64,000 nucleotides of DNA from Nomia melanderi (taxonomy: Eukaryota > Arthropoda > Insecta > Hymenoptera > Halictidae). The stretch is from positions 32,459,160 through 32,523,159 of the forward strand of contig NC_134999.1 of NCBI RefSeq assembly GCF_051020985.1, in the 5' to 3' direction. Positions 12,641-24,900 of the stretch are shown piece after piece (the stretch's first letter is position 1; each line of letters starts with the position of its first letter). The notes under the pieces were generated by a model. The model saw only the letters and a list, made by a program, of their open reading frames with translations, was not told the DNA's origin and searched no databases. The position numbers and the translations under genes were made by a program.

Positions 12641-13406
12641 GAAAAATTACTCTATTCTAACTTCACTAACTTTCACTAACAACAAATTAACGAAAAAAGA
12701 CTTTAAATGCTTCAAGAAGAAAGGTATTTGTTATTCGTTATCACTATTCAGGAAGAGTGACATTTCGACTAAACCCATGTCATACAAACACAAAAACTCT
12801 ACAGGAAATACAAGTATTACACTCACTTACATAATCCAACACGTTAACTGCCTATGACGACTTTCTACGTCAAACACAACAACCATTCAGTGCCATACAT
12901 TCATATATTCCCTACAATGTCACAAACACAATATAGTATCAATTCTCCTATAATCACATCATATCTCCACAAGAAATACTCCTGCCCAACAATCAACAGT
13001 ATAGTAACTCACGCGAATCTAATCCAAGCTGTAACTCTCAAATTTCCGAGTTCCCCACCGGATCAAAGGAACATCCCCTCGAAACCCGAAAAAAGAAGCG
13101 GCGCCCGCCGTTCCTTTTAAATTCCTCGCAACACGCAGAACGATATCCGCCGAGCCACCCCCGCCCCGTCGCGATAACTTAATTTCCATTCCCGGTCACT
13201 TCCAATCCATCACGTGAAGGAAAACACGAGCGGCGGCGGGCTAAAAGCCCAACAATATTTATTAATTCCGCGGAACACAGGGTATCGGTCGCCACGGGGC
13301 AAGATAATGTTCGCCGGCCGAATTGATCGCGGTAATATTAATCTTCGTTGGTGACGCGACCGAACGGTACTCGCTCACTCTCTCCCTCGCCCTCACCCTC
13401 ACCTCG

Positions 13407-13426
13407 CTCACTCACTCACTCACTCA

Positions 13427-13458
<32 letters not shown>

Positions 13459-13460
13459 TT
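13407..13460 (+). repeat. CTCA then CT microsatellite
   Basis: About five CTCA units (13407-13428) run directly into a CT-dinucleotide tract to 13460, with two short TTT interruptions. The minus strand reads GAGA/GTGA, similar to GAGA-factor sites in Drosophila. A regulatory role is possible but not shown. Confidence 0.9.
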
Positions 13461-13629
13461 CACGGTCGTCGTCGTCAATTTCGAAAAGCCAGGCACCGGT
13501 CCTTTTTGCGAGGCCATTCCCCGGCACGAATTTTTTTAAAACCAATTTAAATTTACCGCCCCGCGGCCGTAAAAGGTGGATAATAAGTTTTATGGGCCAT
13601 GGGCATCGGCCATCTGCGATCGGTCATAG

Positions 13630-13681
13630 GCCGGTTACGTCCGTTTCGCCGGCGAACGGATCGTCATACAACGTAACCGGC
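13630..13681. repeat. Nested inverted repeat (cruciform-prone)
   Basis: The perfect 11-base arms GCCGGTTACGT (13630-13640) and ACGTAACCGGC (13671-13681) enclose 30 bases. Inside is a second near-perfect palindrome at 13641-13659, whose halves (CCGTTTCGCC and GGCGAACGG) differ by one extra T. The two stacked hairpins could extrude as a cruciform or fold in an RNA. No polymerase III or microRNA-like length is apparent. Confidence 0.8.
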
Positions 13682-14739
13682 GAGCAACAACCGCCACCCC
13701 CGTCGTTACATCTCGCCCCGGTTCCGCCGCCGTTGTTCGTACGGCATTCGTTAGATACTTCGGTTACGACGAATTGTTTCCTGTTCCATGCCGGTTCGTC
13801 TCGAATCGATGCGGCGTACGAGGCATCAAATAAAAAACGAGAGAAACCCCCGAAAAAAAAGGGAGCGCGGGATGCACACGCGTGGACCCGTGTGTACCTG
13901 CACGAGCAGCGGCGCGGTGGCGAGAGGGAAAACGCGGCGCGAGGGGTTGAGGGGCTCGATAGACCGCGGGGGCAGCGTGTGCGTCGACGCTCGGCCGAAG
14001 TGGCGCGAAAAGATTGCGGGAGAGAAAAGAGCGGGAAGTCGGTCCGGAGCCGAGCTTTTATCGCTTACGGAAGTGCCAAACACCTGTGGAATAACGGTCC
14101 GGCCAAGTACATCGTTCGCGAAGAAAAACGAAAGTATTTAGCACGCGAGAGCCGCAAGATGAGATTTTATTGTACGCGCGGAATATTCTGGCCCGGCTTT
14201 CTTCTTCCGTTCTTTCTTTTGCGCTTCCCCCCTCTTGCTCGCGCCGCGCGCGCGCTTCTTTTCTTCCCTTCGGCCTCAGACAATGACCGTGCTTCCCTGC
14301 GATTTACGGGCTGTTTGATTTATCGCGGCTGCTGGAATTTCCTGGTGCGCCGCCGCGAATCTTCGCGATCGTTCCTTTTCCCTTTTCCGAATGCTACGGT
14401 TACTTTGCTTTCCTTCGATCCGGTTTTAATTGGACGCGTTTAGCGCGTTAATGTAACGTATGTTGTCCGAGGAAATGAGTATTAATTAGGGGAAACGAGT
14501 TAACTGCTCGAGCCGCGGTACTGTTGCAATTTTTATTCGTCTATTTCGGGCGCACTTGTTTCCAGGAATATTCAAGTATTTTTTATTAGTGTACGTTGAA
14601 CATGGCTCCCGGATTTATTTGTGCTAATTAGCATCTCATAAATATTTATCGCACCTTTAATGAATCAGGGAAAGTCTTATCTCGGATCATACTTTCACGA
14701 AATTAATTGCGTTGCCATTCGAATCGCCGGGATGATTCT

Positions 14740-15850
14740 CTACAAATAATCTTCAAGGATCCATTCGGCTAATTACCCCAGACAAATATTTATTCGACGT
14801 AATTAACCACCAGCTCTTCCATCATAAGTAGATCCACAAAAAGACTAGAATCCCATTAACAGTCATATAATATAACATCTCAAGTTTAATTCACAGACAC
14901 GCATCGGCGACATTGAAATGAAAATAATTGCTCGCGGTGTAAGACGATAAGGGATCTTGATCGACGAACCATGGATCGGGCATGCGTGTAAGCGAAAGAC
15001 AAGGGGCTAGCGGGGGTGGCATAAGCATAACAATCGCGTGGTTGTGACGGGAGGAGAGGGGAGGGGGGAGGGATCGGTTGTAAAGTCAAATGCGATACTT
15101 GGCCGACCGTTTCGCTTTGGGGCTTTCCCCTCACACTTTCGGGATCGGACGCCGGTTGGTCACCATGGTAACTCAAGCTCATAATGATCTTCCAGCGGCC
15201 GGGCCGGAGAGTCCGGCACTCTTCTCACTTACCGACACACTCGACAAACCACCCCGCAAAGCCCCCGTACACAGAGAGTAGCCGTGACATCGACCGTCGG
15301 GGGATACGCGGCCGGGCTCATCTTATTACAATAAAGTTATCGCAAACTTCGTTCCGCAAGGTTGATCGGAGCCAGCGCAGGATCACCGGAGATACGGGTC
15401 AGCCGGCTCCCGTGGATCCTTGAAAGTATTACCTAGCCGTGGAATATACAGAACGTTCCAGGATTGGTTCACGAGACTTGTCACTTGAGGCTCGTGTGTG
15501 CAGAGCTTGAATGGAGAAGAATAAATTGCTGGTGTGTGATTATGACATTGTTGTTCGAGTCTTGATAGTAGTAAGGATAAGAGATTATGGCGATGATTTA
15601 TGTTATTTTATTGATGATAGGATTCTGTAGATAGTGAGGTTTGAGGGTGGTTTTCGAAAGTTTTTATATTAAATTCTTTAGAGGTTGATTGATCGTGTTG
15701 TTGGGGTATAGGATATTTTTTATCTAAATTGCGGCTTTGCAAATGTTTGACCTTTCGTGTATTGGAAATATTGAAAGTGTATTTGTATTTTTTAAATATG
15801 TTTAAGGTAAGGGTTGAAGAATGTAAGATTCGGAGGATGAATTCAGCAGT
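14740..15850. other. GC-rich block with skewed flanks (core 14890-15430)
   Basis: A short A+C-rich left flank (14740-14890) leads into a CpG-rich core. The right flank 15430-15850 is G+T-rich, with repeated GTTG and TTGA words. The core carries a quadruplex-prone G cluster. Frames of 60-98 codons are not convincing. Confidence 0.7.
15049..15072 (+). other. G-quadruplex motif
   Basis: The runs GGG (15049-15051), GGGG (15058-15061), GGGGGG (15063-15068) and GGG (15070-15072) have loops of 6, 1 and 1 bases. They lie near the centre of the 14.9-15.4 kb GC block. Confidence 0.7.
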
Positions 15851-16199
15851 TCATTGATTATATTTTGAAGAGACTAGTTTCGGATATCTATGTGTACTTA
15901 GTTATGGAACACCTTGTACATTGAAATCGGCGTCCCATTTTCTCGGCTGGTTTCGTGGGGTATCCGACCAGTTTGGTGGAATATTTACATGATATTCGAA
16001 GCGATTTTGCGGCTTAAATATTACACGACGGAAAGGCGAGCTCCGTTAAAATTGTATGCCGCACAGAAGTACTGTGTAACGCGAGTGAAATGAAACCGCG
16101 TTACGTTAGACAACCTTGTGTTGCTCTTGTGGGTGATCGCATAATGTGCGAACTATCAAATTTTGATGCTTCAATACATTTCGAACGCAATGGAGTCTT

Positions 16200-17720
16200 T
16201 AATAAAAATAAAAGTAAACGATCAATTAACAGATGAATAATTGTTTACAGAAGGAACATATTTATATAAAATATCCTGACCCTCAATCATTTAGAATCTA
16301 TCATAAACTAAACTCTCGCACTAGAAGTTCGAATAAGAGTTTAATATAAAAGGAATAAAATAGAAAGTCCTATGAAGTTTGATTCTTCATGAATATATTT
16401 ATACATACAGCTCGAAGTTCAATTTCATTACCTTCATTCCATCTATAATATTCGATTAAGCTTCAAGAAACACAAATAACGTTGTCAATTCATCGTTCTG
16501 TAAGTAGTATACATTCTATAGATAAGTGAAACCTCAAAAGTGCGCGAAAGTTCAATTTCATTACCTTCATCCCGTCTATAACATTCGATTAAACTTCAAG
16601 AAACGCAAAGAACGTTGCTAATCCATTGTTTTGTAAGTAATATACATTCCATACATAAGCGAGACCCATTCTCTCGTATTCCCGATCCAGCTGCAACCCG
16701 GACTTAAAGCTTCATGAAGCTTATCCGAGCGATTCCCGCGACCCGTCGCGTTGAAAGGACACGTCGCTCGGCGCCGTAGGGCTAAATAAGCCGGGAAGGA
16801 GCAGAAATTGTATTTTTCACGCGAAATAGCGGGCAACGGCCCGTTTACCACTGTATACGAAATGAAACGAGGCGACTTTGTTAAAGTGCAACACGACACC
16901 CGGCCGCGGCCGAATTAAGGGGCACTCTAAGCGAGTTGTTTCCGTACAAGTTGCGGCGTGTTGTCGCGAAACGCCCGAGGACACCGAGACGGAACGAACA
17001 AAAAGGAGAAAGACAAAAAACAGGGGGGGGGGGAAAGGAGAACAGCGACGATGAAGGGTAAAAAGAAGGAGGGAAGGACACACACACGCGTGCCCGAAAA
17101 GGGAGAAAAAGGACGAGAAAGAAATAAATGAAGCTTAACTCAATCTGTAGCGCTGCGGGTAGTAACGCGGCCGACGCGGGGGCCTGTCTATCAATTTTTC
17201 AAAAGCAATTTTCATTTCGGCGAAATTTTATGCCATAAAAAAATAGGAGCGTTCTCGGGGCTTCCCGGGGCAACGTTACAACGGGGCCGAGCGGAACGCG
17301 GCGCGCGCGGTAATGCGAAACGCATTCATTCCGACGCGGCTGCATTCGTAATGACACGGCCTGGTATTTTAATCAGCGGCGTAACTATAAAAATTACGTG
17401 GCCGCGATCGCGCTAACCGCGGATATTAAATTAAGAACGTCGCTTCCTTCTCTTCCGGCGAACTTTATTAATCTCTGACGCCGGATTACAAAACGACCAC
17501 GCGAGCACGCACGACTTGACGGTTTTTCCTGTTTTTTTCGGGTCGCGTGTATCGTCGGATATCTTCCGTAGATCTGTCCGATAGGATTGAATTGCTTGTA
17601 CCGTGTGTTTATTTAGTTTTAAGTAATTTCTATTTAATTTTAGGTTGTTCTGATTCGTTTGTGATCGGGATTTGGAAATTCGACGATTACGATTCGAAGC
17701 GAGTCGAGTAAGGTAGTACA
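16200..17720. other. GC-rich block with A+C-rich left flank (core 16680-17560)
   Basis: The left flank 16200-16680 is A+C-rich and includes the 133-base tandem duplication. The core is CpG-rich with a 16-base perfect palindrome at 16707-16722 (AAGCTTCATGAAGCTT), a run of 11 G at 17023-17033 inside a purine-rich strand, and dense CG words at 17280-17320. The right flank 17560-17720 is G+T-rich. Bases 15850-16200 to the left are mixed and hold nothing recognisable. Confidence 0.7.
16414..16666 (+). repeat. 133-base tandem direct duplication
   Basis: The segment starting GTTCAATTTCATTACCTTCA at 16417 recurs at 16550, a period of 133 bases. Over about 119 aligned bases I count 18 differences (about 85% identity) and no gaps. 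Fifteen of the 18 are transitions. Neither copy has coding potential. It lies entirely in the A+C-rich left flank of a GC block, so the two copies diverged in a region of strong strand bias. Confidence 0.9.
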
Positions 17721-18840
17721 GAGTTTTATATTGATTAGTTGATTACATGATATATTTACGAATTACAAGTACGAACGAATTGTTTTCGCGCGAGCTCGGC
17801 TTTACGGTTCAAGATAAAGGCATGATGGAAAAAACGTATTTTTTGGTAGCTGCGCAAGTCTACAATGGGTAAAAATTTTGCCTAACAATCACGAAATTCG
17901 TTATCCGATGGCAAAAAATGATTGGATGGGATTAGAGAATAATGCGTTACAAGCTATATATTCAATAAAAGGGGAGATGCGCAATGAATCTACAAATTGA
18001 ATCAATAATATTCAATAGAAGGTGTTCGTGGATATGAATTCTTTCGGTAGCACATATTTTATTGTATTTACTATGCTACGTAATAATAAACAATTTATTC
18101 TTTCCGTTACATGTTTCAAGGAAACAGAAACTGAGTGAAAAGTTTATTATCCGCTTGATACGTTACGAATACTTGATATTCGTGCTCTTCTTATACATTT
18201 CGTGTTCAGCGTACCAAACACGGATCTTCACAGAGCGATGCTCTCGAAAAAAGAAATCGCAATTCAATCACGTGGTAATTGACCGAATTAATCGAGAATA
18301 TTTAATAAGGAGGGTCTCCTCCGTTGAATGGGAGAAAAGTGACACAACGGGGGTCTGATTGCCGCTCGAGGATAAGAAGGTTTTCATTTCATAAAGCGGC
18401 AAGACATGGCGCGGTGAATCGGCCGTCTGATTCACTGTCACGATCTCTACTAATTAAAATGATTTCCGTGCGATCTCACTGAATAATTTTATCTTCTTAA
18501 TCACTGGACATTCATCGCATGAAAGAGCCTTGATTTTAAGTGCGGCCTCTAATAATTTCTAATAACGACGCAGCCCCTGCTACTCGCAGCCTTGTCATTA
18601 GACCGCCGCGGCACATGTCTCTGCCACTTATGCAAATTATCGGCGGGTTAATTTCGCGCTCCTTTTTTTTTCACCGGATTTCTTCGTGAACGAGTGCGAT
18701 TATAAAGCGACACGATATTTAAATTACGTTCAAATCGCATTTCGTCGACGTAGAAAAATTCTGAACACCGACGAATCACGAAAGTATGTAAATATAAATA
18801 TTTCTTAACCTCTAATCCACTATTATTAATGAAATTCAAT
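17720..18840. other. Non-coding stretch with weak GC block (about 18300-18660)
   Basis: AT-rich DNA with a modest CpG-containing patch near 18300-18660. The 98-codon frame at 18062-18358 has a plausible-looking composition but no recognisable domain or flanking signals. An ATGCAAAT octamer lies at 18629-18636, where chance occurrence is expected. Nothing firmer can be said. Confidence 0.5.
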
Positions 18841-20140
18841 GTTACTCGAAATCCTCTAAGATACTCCATTCAAAATTGATTTCACCGAAGTATGAACAAT
18901 TGATTATTCATTTCAATCCCAGTCCACCGTAATTTTCCGAAGCCTACCTAACAAAGTTGCAACAGCATAGAACCAATGACACATTCGATACGTCGGGCAA
19001 CGTATAGAAAGACACAAAACACAATTTATGGGGTACTTGCTCCCAGGAATAATCTTCGGAACGATGCGTCAAAGTGTCCCCTCTGTTTTATATTGATTCG
19101 GTTTATTCGAAAGCTCACGGGAAACTTGAAGCAGTACGCGGGACAAACTACGGGGGGGACGGGATATAGACGCGGAATCATACAGTCCGATTACTTCGGA
19201 TATTTCGTGCTCGCCTAATCGCGAGCGACGAGCAGTAAAAACCCGACTAATCCACGCGACTCTTCGTTCACGGGGCTCTAAAACGCGCGTGAAAACTCGC
19301 GACCGGTCCTCGACGCGTTAAGATTCATATCCGAGCGGTCGACGAAAAGCTGGGGCGGCGATTTAAACGCCCGTGCCTCCGGTATTTTCGGGGCCGGGCG
19401 CTGGACACTTCGGTCGAATTTTAGAAAAACACGCGTACGTCAGGACGTGTGTGCGTACTGCGGGCCGAGAATGAAAAATGGACTTTAAAATCGAATAGCT
19501 GCTGTCATATTATAAATTGAATTTCGGCTTCGAAGCGTGTACAGCTGGAATTTTTTTTTCACTCGCCGCTCCTTCCCACCCCCCTCGGCTCCACGGCTTT
19601 CTCTTTTTCGCAACCCCCCTCCCCGCCACCCCCCTGCACCCTACCGCCGCCCCCGCCCCGCAATCGTCGCTTCCACCGACGAATTTAGAGTTTTTTATTT
19701 TCTATATTTATTCCCCGTGTTGCGGGTGTGTGCGTGCGTGCGCGTGGGCGCTTTTTTTTTTTTATTTTTGAAGTTCGAGCGCCGACTGTGGGGGCCGTAT
19801 CGAATATTTTTTGACGAATTGATAATGAATGCCCGGGAAAAGGACGAGCTTCCTCGGAGGGTGGCGCTGCGAAATGCCGCGGGTTGTTCCCCGTTTCATC
19901 GGACGAATTTATTGCGATTATTCCCGAGGACATTTGAAAACGTCGGGCTCGCGTGCTGCTTCGTTTGTCCCATCGGATTGCCGCCGCGATAAGGCGCTGT
20001 TTGAATTAATACGCTTATGTACGGAGATCGTAATGCACCGTAAGGGTTAATATGGAATTCCCTTGTTCTTCTGTGATAGATTTCGACTCGTCTGCGATGC
20101 ATTTGTACGGGGAAAGATTATTCTGTGTTGCTTAGTATGT
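18840..20140. other. GC-rich block with skewed flanks (core 19200-20040)
   Basis: The left flank 18840-19010 leans A+C; the right flank after 20040 leans G+T. The core has a C-rich central stretch (19560-19680) followed by an alternating GTGTGCGTGCG patch (19725-19750). Frames of 82-151 codons overlap on both strands and read Pro/Ser/Phe or Arg low-complexity. A GGGTTAA near 20044-20050 could be the end of another TTAA-type element, but no partner end was found. Confidence 0.65.
19575..19659 (-). other. C-run cluster, G-quadruplex on minus strand
   Basis: Eight runs of three to six C lie on the + strand (first CCC at 19575-19577; densest at 19614-19641 with runs of 6, 4, 6 and 3 and loops of 1, 4 and 4). 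The minus strand therefore carries a dense G-quadruplex pattern and the + strand an i-motif pattern. Confidence 0.65.
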
Positions 20141-20379
20141 AAGCCATTTTAATATTTGTACGCTTATGACAGCTTAAGACTGAAACAGTATGTAAGGTAA
20201 TTTATTACTTTTCAATCTGTCGTGTAAAAGTTCTCTGAAGCATCATTCTCCCTGAAACGCTGCCATTGAATTCAATTCAATTTATTTGAAAATATTACCC
20301 AGCTGCTTGACATAGTTTCGATGTATTAAAGTTTTCAGAACCTAAGAATGCTACAATACGGTACACGAACGATTAAAAT

Positions 20380-21780
20380 ACAGAAGGAACAAGATTACAA
20401 TAGAAAACAAGGAAAAGTAATATGCGCGTCCCAAATGAACTAGAGACCTCACAAAACTCCTAACTTCCGCATCCGCAACCCAACGCACGGCAAACGCATA
20501 AAATCACCAGTCCAACCGAAGAATAAAACTGCCGCAGCGGAATCCTCGGTAACCCGACAATCACATAAATTATAATAATTTACAGCATCGTAGTAAACCG
20601 CGACAAAAAAGAGCGGCGTGGATAGTTAAAAGAGAATTTACTACCAGACAATGGAGCGTTTCGTCTGGCGCCGTTATCGGGCATCGTCGGACCTGATTAT
20701 GCTAAGCACCAAAATCGATAGCATTAGGACGCAGACGTTGCCGTGCTCCCCCAACGGGGAGCGGTCGAGGTTCTCCGGTCCGATTCGAACCCTTTTGGTC
20801 CGCGTAATCACGGCGAACATAATCAGTATGCAAAGTCCGGGGCCCGGGTCCGCTCGGCGTCAACGAACTCGCAGCGACGCGAAACGTTTCCCGCCGTAGG
20901 GGGCGAGCGGCGGGGGAACGGAGGGGGTTGAAACGTACGTCCCGCGTGCATACGTTCGATTTCCTGCCGGCCGGAACGACCGAATCCTGATGTTCTGCCG
21001 CATTTGTAAAAGCCGGCCCCGGAGAACTGAGAAATGACCAATTTATCATTTTCCGTTCGTTCTGGCCGAGCCGCGGCCGGCCGGTTACCGATGCGCATAA
21101 ATTCCGCGCCGAAAATTCCGGCGCAACGCCTCGCACGTAATCCGACAATATGTGGAACCCGGAGCCCGGATAGATCATAATGGAATTTTAATAGTATTTT
21201 CGAACGTCTTCCGCGCCTCGGCGAATCGCACCCCCGAGGATTCCTCGACGACTTGAAACGCGCCCGGCCGGGAAACTTTTGCGTTTTCACCGTTCATTGA
21301 GATGTCGGGGGATCAATGGTTACGTTTAAAACACGCTGACGCCCGGGGTCGAGTGTGTGTGCGCGCGGTCAGCGTACATGTGTTTTTGTTTTTAAACTGG
21401 GGCGCGATGATTCTCGTTCCACGCGGTGTTTGCGGGCTCGATGATTCCGCGGAGGGGTGGAAACTCGGTCAAAATTTCTGCCGCGCCGGCCCGACCGAGA
21501 GCTGCGCCAGTGTGGAATAAATAATATATGCCGAAGGGTAACGAATGATCGTGAAAGCACCCCTGTTCAAGTAGAGGAATGTTCGTAGTTGAAATATTCT
21601 TGGGCCGTGTAATGGAAGGGGAGAAATCATTTTCAATTTTAAACGGTACTTCGAGGCATTCGCTGTTTCTTTGCCGGAGTTCCTTCGGTTTTGTATAATT
21701 GATCAGTTTCCTTTGCATTCGTTGTTCTACTGTACTACAAGATTCTTTGTTTCTTCTTTCTGCTTTTCGAGTGCATTGTA
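20380..21780. other. GC-rich block with skewed flanks (core 20600-21560)
   Basis: The left flank 20380-20560 is A+C-rich and the right flank 21560-21780 is T+G-rich. The core is CpG-dense with many CCGG words. Overlapping frames of 155 and 158 codons on the minus strand sit in different registers of the same DNA, which argues that neither is a gene. A GATTCGAACC at 20782-20791 resembles a reversed tRNA B-box, but the T-stem does not pair. Confidence 0.7.
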
Positions 21781-21849
21781 TAATTGAGAAAATTTCTTAA
21801 CAGAATCATTACATACTTTCGAGCTTCATAGAGAACTCATTCGACAAAT

Positions 21850-23690
21850 ATGTCCGTGCAAATCATTTGCAATCGCTAAGAAGCCGATTGGTCATAATTA
21901 AACCGCATACCCTATCTACCTAAGCAAACATTACGATAAACAACCTAACAAATCTTTACATAAAGAAACGCAACCCTGCATTCCCTCCTCGCATAGACCG
22001 GTTCCCGTGCAATCGATTCGCCTACACCCGGTGCATGCCTCGATCGCCAAAGACTCCTCCCCGCCCCGCAACGCGTCGCATCTCGCCCGTTAGCGGCGCC
22101 GACGAGCGACCGCGCCGTGCTGGAATCCCGTTTTCCGGAACGCAGCGGCAATTACCAGGTCCGAGCCATAGGTTTCCTGTCGTTAGAGATCTTAACGTTC
22201 TAATCAAGCATCCTAATGCAGCCACAAATTATTACAACCTCTCGTTGCGCGGCTATCGTCGCCGAAGATCCCGGCCGGATCCAAGTAGCCGCGGCTGGTC
22301 CCGGGGAACGGTCCGCAGCGTCGGGACATTTGCATCCAAGTGGCGTCCCGTTAGCAATCCTAGCCCAATAATCCCTGTTCCACCGTCGTCTATCGGCGAA
22401 CGCTATCGGCTAATGACAAAACTACAGGCTCGGACGGTAGCGCAGCATCGGCGCTGGCCAGGCAGCCAGGGAACGACCGGTAGAAGGGGGTGCCAGGCAG
22501 TAGCTGGACGTCGGGTATCAAGTTGTTGCCGGTCCAGTTCAGTCGGACCCCTCGCTCTCCGGCCAAATGATAATTTGCAAGCCCTCTTCCTCCTGCCCTA
22601 ACCACCTCCAGCCAGAGCACCCGCGACACCACCTCTTCCAGGACCCCCTATTTTCCTCCTCTATCCTATCGGTACACCCAGCTCCCCTCGCCTAGGCCAC
22701 CCATCCGACCACCCCCTTTCGTCTCTTCCGTAGAACTCGTCCTGTCGTCCACCCCCTACTACGTTCATGTCCACCCTTTGATTACGTCATAGCCCCTCGC
22801 CGTCCCCTGCCCTCAATCCTCTAATTATATTCACTCGCCGCTCCGACTCTCCGGCTCCAGGGGGTCCAATTCCGTTCACCTTTCATTACGAACTGGCTAC
22901 GATTCCAGCGATCGAACCAGCCGCGCCGCGCCGTGCCGCGCCGCGCGCGCGACCGTGTTTTTTCCCTTTCTTTTCTATCCATCCACCGGACCCGTTCACT
23001 TGTATGCAAGCCGGCCCTCTGGCCGCCTGTCCGTCTCCGTTCCCGCGGTACCTAGCGGCTCGCTACAGCCCACCCTCAACCGTCTCCCTCTACCCTTCCG
23101 TCGATGCCACCACCCCCTTCGGCTTCCCCCCGTCGACGACCTCTGTCTCCGTTCGTTCTATATGCCTGGACTCCCTGGGATCTCTCTGTTACTGGCCGGT
23201 GCATGTGCAGCCCGCGACTGGAATGGTGCCTCGGAATTTCCGCGTGCGTGCTGGATATGTCGCCCGCGCGAGAGGGGCGGGATTAAGTTCCTCGATAATT
23301 CGGCCGCGGGGTCGACTTGACCGAACCGGGACGGGGTGGCGTTGCCGGATGCCGCTGTAGCTGCCTCGTGACGCCGTTTTCAACGGAGCCTTCGGGATAT
23401 TGCGGCTCGGGCTGCTCGTTTTTCGCTTGGCGGTCTGACGGTTTCTTTTGAGGGTGTTAACTGGCGTTTGTTTTCGAGGGTGGTTGCGGTTTCCTTTTTT
23501 TCTTTTGGTGTTCGCCTGGTAGTGGAGGTTTGTGGGCTTCGGAGAGTTAGGGATGAGCAGAGTGTAGGGTTTTTTAGCGATTTTGTATATTGGACCTTTG
23601 TAGGATGATGAGATGCAGGGAATGATGTAGATGTAGCGTGCAGGTTCCTTAAATTAAATAGTTGCAGTTTGTTCTTTGTATCTTCTATAA
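21850..23690. other. Large GC-rich block with strongly skewed flanks (core 21990-23420)
   Basis: The left flank at 21901-21960 is 73% A+C (44 of 60). The right flank at 23461-23580 is 78% G+T (93 of 120), the strongest sample counted. The core is C-rich between 22600 and 22760 and holds a CGCCG-type repeat. Frames up to 188 codons on the + strand (22035-22601) are Arg/Ser/Pro-rich with no recognised domain. An open-chromatin or promoter role is possible on composition only. Confidence 0.75.
22921..22951 (+). repeat. CGCCG-type GC microsatellite
   Basis: A run of CGCCG-like units and CG dinucleotides about 31 bases long, with one T interruption at 22934. The same pentamer pattern recurs cleanly at 33601-33628. 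Confidence 0.8.
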
Positions 23691-23699
23691 AACTTCCTG

Positions 23700-24900
23700 C
23701 TGAAGGTTTGTCTTTTTATCGTACTCTCAAAAATTGGAACAACATTCTAGAACGATCACCGAACGTTTGAAAAAGCTTCGAAAGCCTCCAAGATCAAACG
23801 CTGTACTCCTCTAACCATTACCGGATTGAAATGCTCCGATGATTGAGATGACAGTAATCCGCAGCGCGTCAGTGCCATAATCCCTCGCCGAGAATAAAGT
23901 TGGAAGTGCATCTCGAAGACCGCAATCATCGTAACTCTCGGCGAGAAATGAGCGTGATGTAGAGTGCGCACTTGGAAGACTGTCAAAACGGAGGGTCTAA
24001 ATGGCCCCCCGGTCGAACGGCAAGAATTCCATCGTGGTCAGACCACTTTCCGGAGTTCCGGCGCGCGCGTTCTCCTCCGGCAATAAGACATTCGCAGATT
24101 TAGCGTCGGGCTCTCGCATGTTTCCCAGTGCTTAGACATAGTAATATTCAAAAGAGTGGGCGTACCCTGGTTGGCCCCGGCAGCGAGACGGGGGCGCTTT
24201 CCGTACCATTGGACGTGTTGATTATAAACTAATGGGCCTTGAAATATAGAGATATTATACGCGACGCGGCTAGTTATTACTTCATAATTTCGGGAAAATT
24301 ATTAAGGAAGGAAGTGGCTGTCTGCTCGCATAAGAAAGCTTAGCTATGTTATCTCTGGAAGATTTAGGAGGATCGCGCGCCACGAATAAGCCGCTTTATG
24401 CATAAGAGCTTCGAACACACACTACACGTCTCTGGATGACCCAGACGTTAAATTCACCGCGAATGAATGTTTCATAATGAATTTACATAAGTACCGTGGC
24501 CGGTGTTTCGGCCGACGATATATTGATTCCGCACCGCGTCGACGGCGACGGCGGCGGCACGTGTTTCGATCTTACGATTGTCTGATTCAATCCGGCCGGC
24601 ATTGAGCAATTTCATATCGACGGGGTCGCGTGTACGTTAGCCTTTTCCACGTGAATTCGGAAACTGTCTGGCCGGACAAAGTTACCGGTAAATTGCACTT
24701 GGAAGAGACTTTTCGGGAACGATCAAGTAAAAGTTTCGAAAGTGTCCGGAATGAAATATTCAAGCGGGTGCGTTCGAAAATATAGAGTGGATTTAGAAAC
24801 ATTTATCGTGATGGCTTAATAGCTCTATAAATGTGTTATTCGGCGCTGTAGGTGTGTTTACCTTTTATATTCGTTTATAACGTATATCCTGTGACTTTTC
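23700..24900. other. Moderate GC block (core about 23760-24620)
   Basis: The left side (23700-23830) is A+C-leaning and the right side (24750-24900) is G+T-leaning, so the usual flip is present but milder. CpG is abundant: 24061-24120 has 9 CpG where its C and G content predicts about 5.4. A 71-codon minus-strand frame (24587-24802) is not recognisable. Confidence 0.6.

Larger units (their letters stand above)
12640..14620. other. GC-rich block with A+C-rich left flank (core 13080-14440)
   Basis: The left flank 12640-13080 is A+C-rich with many ACA and CAA words. The core contains a CTCA/CT microsatellite, a nested stem-loop (13630-13681) and the longest open frame of the window (13592-14443, 283 codons). 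That frame shifts from Pro/Ser to Arg/Lys to Phe/Leu composition as the DNA changes, has no domain I recognise, and overlaps another 117-codon frame on the same strand, so it is not called a gene. The right flank is only weakly G+T-rich. Confidence 0.7.

Noticed and set aside
13592..14443. Longest open frame, 283 codons, + strand
   Set aside because: Residue composition follows the local DNA, a second long frame overlaps it on the same strand, no domain is recognised, and it lies wholly in stop-poor GC-rich DNA.
18629..18636. ATGCAAAT octamer (also 32849-32856 and 45898-45905)
   Set aside because: About this many are expected by chance in AT-rich DNA of this length.
20782..20791. GATTCGAACC, like a reversed tRNA B-box
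   Set aside because: Flanking bases do not form a five-pair T-stem and no A-box lies in position.
22035..22601. 188-codon + strand frame
   Set aside because: Arg/Ser/Pro-rich, no recognised motif, frames in other registers equally open.
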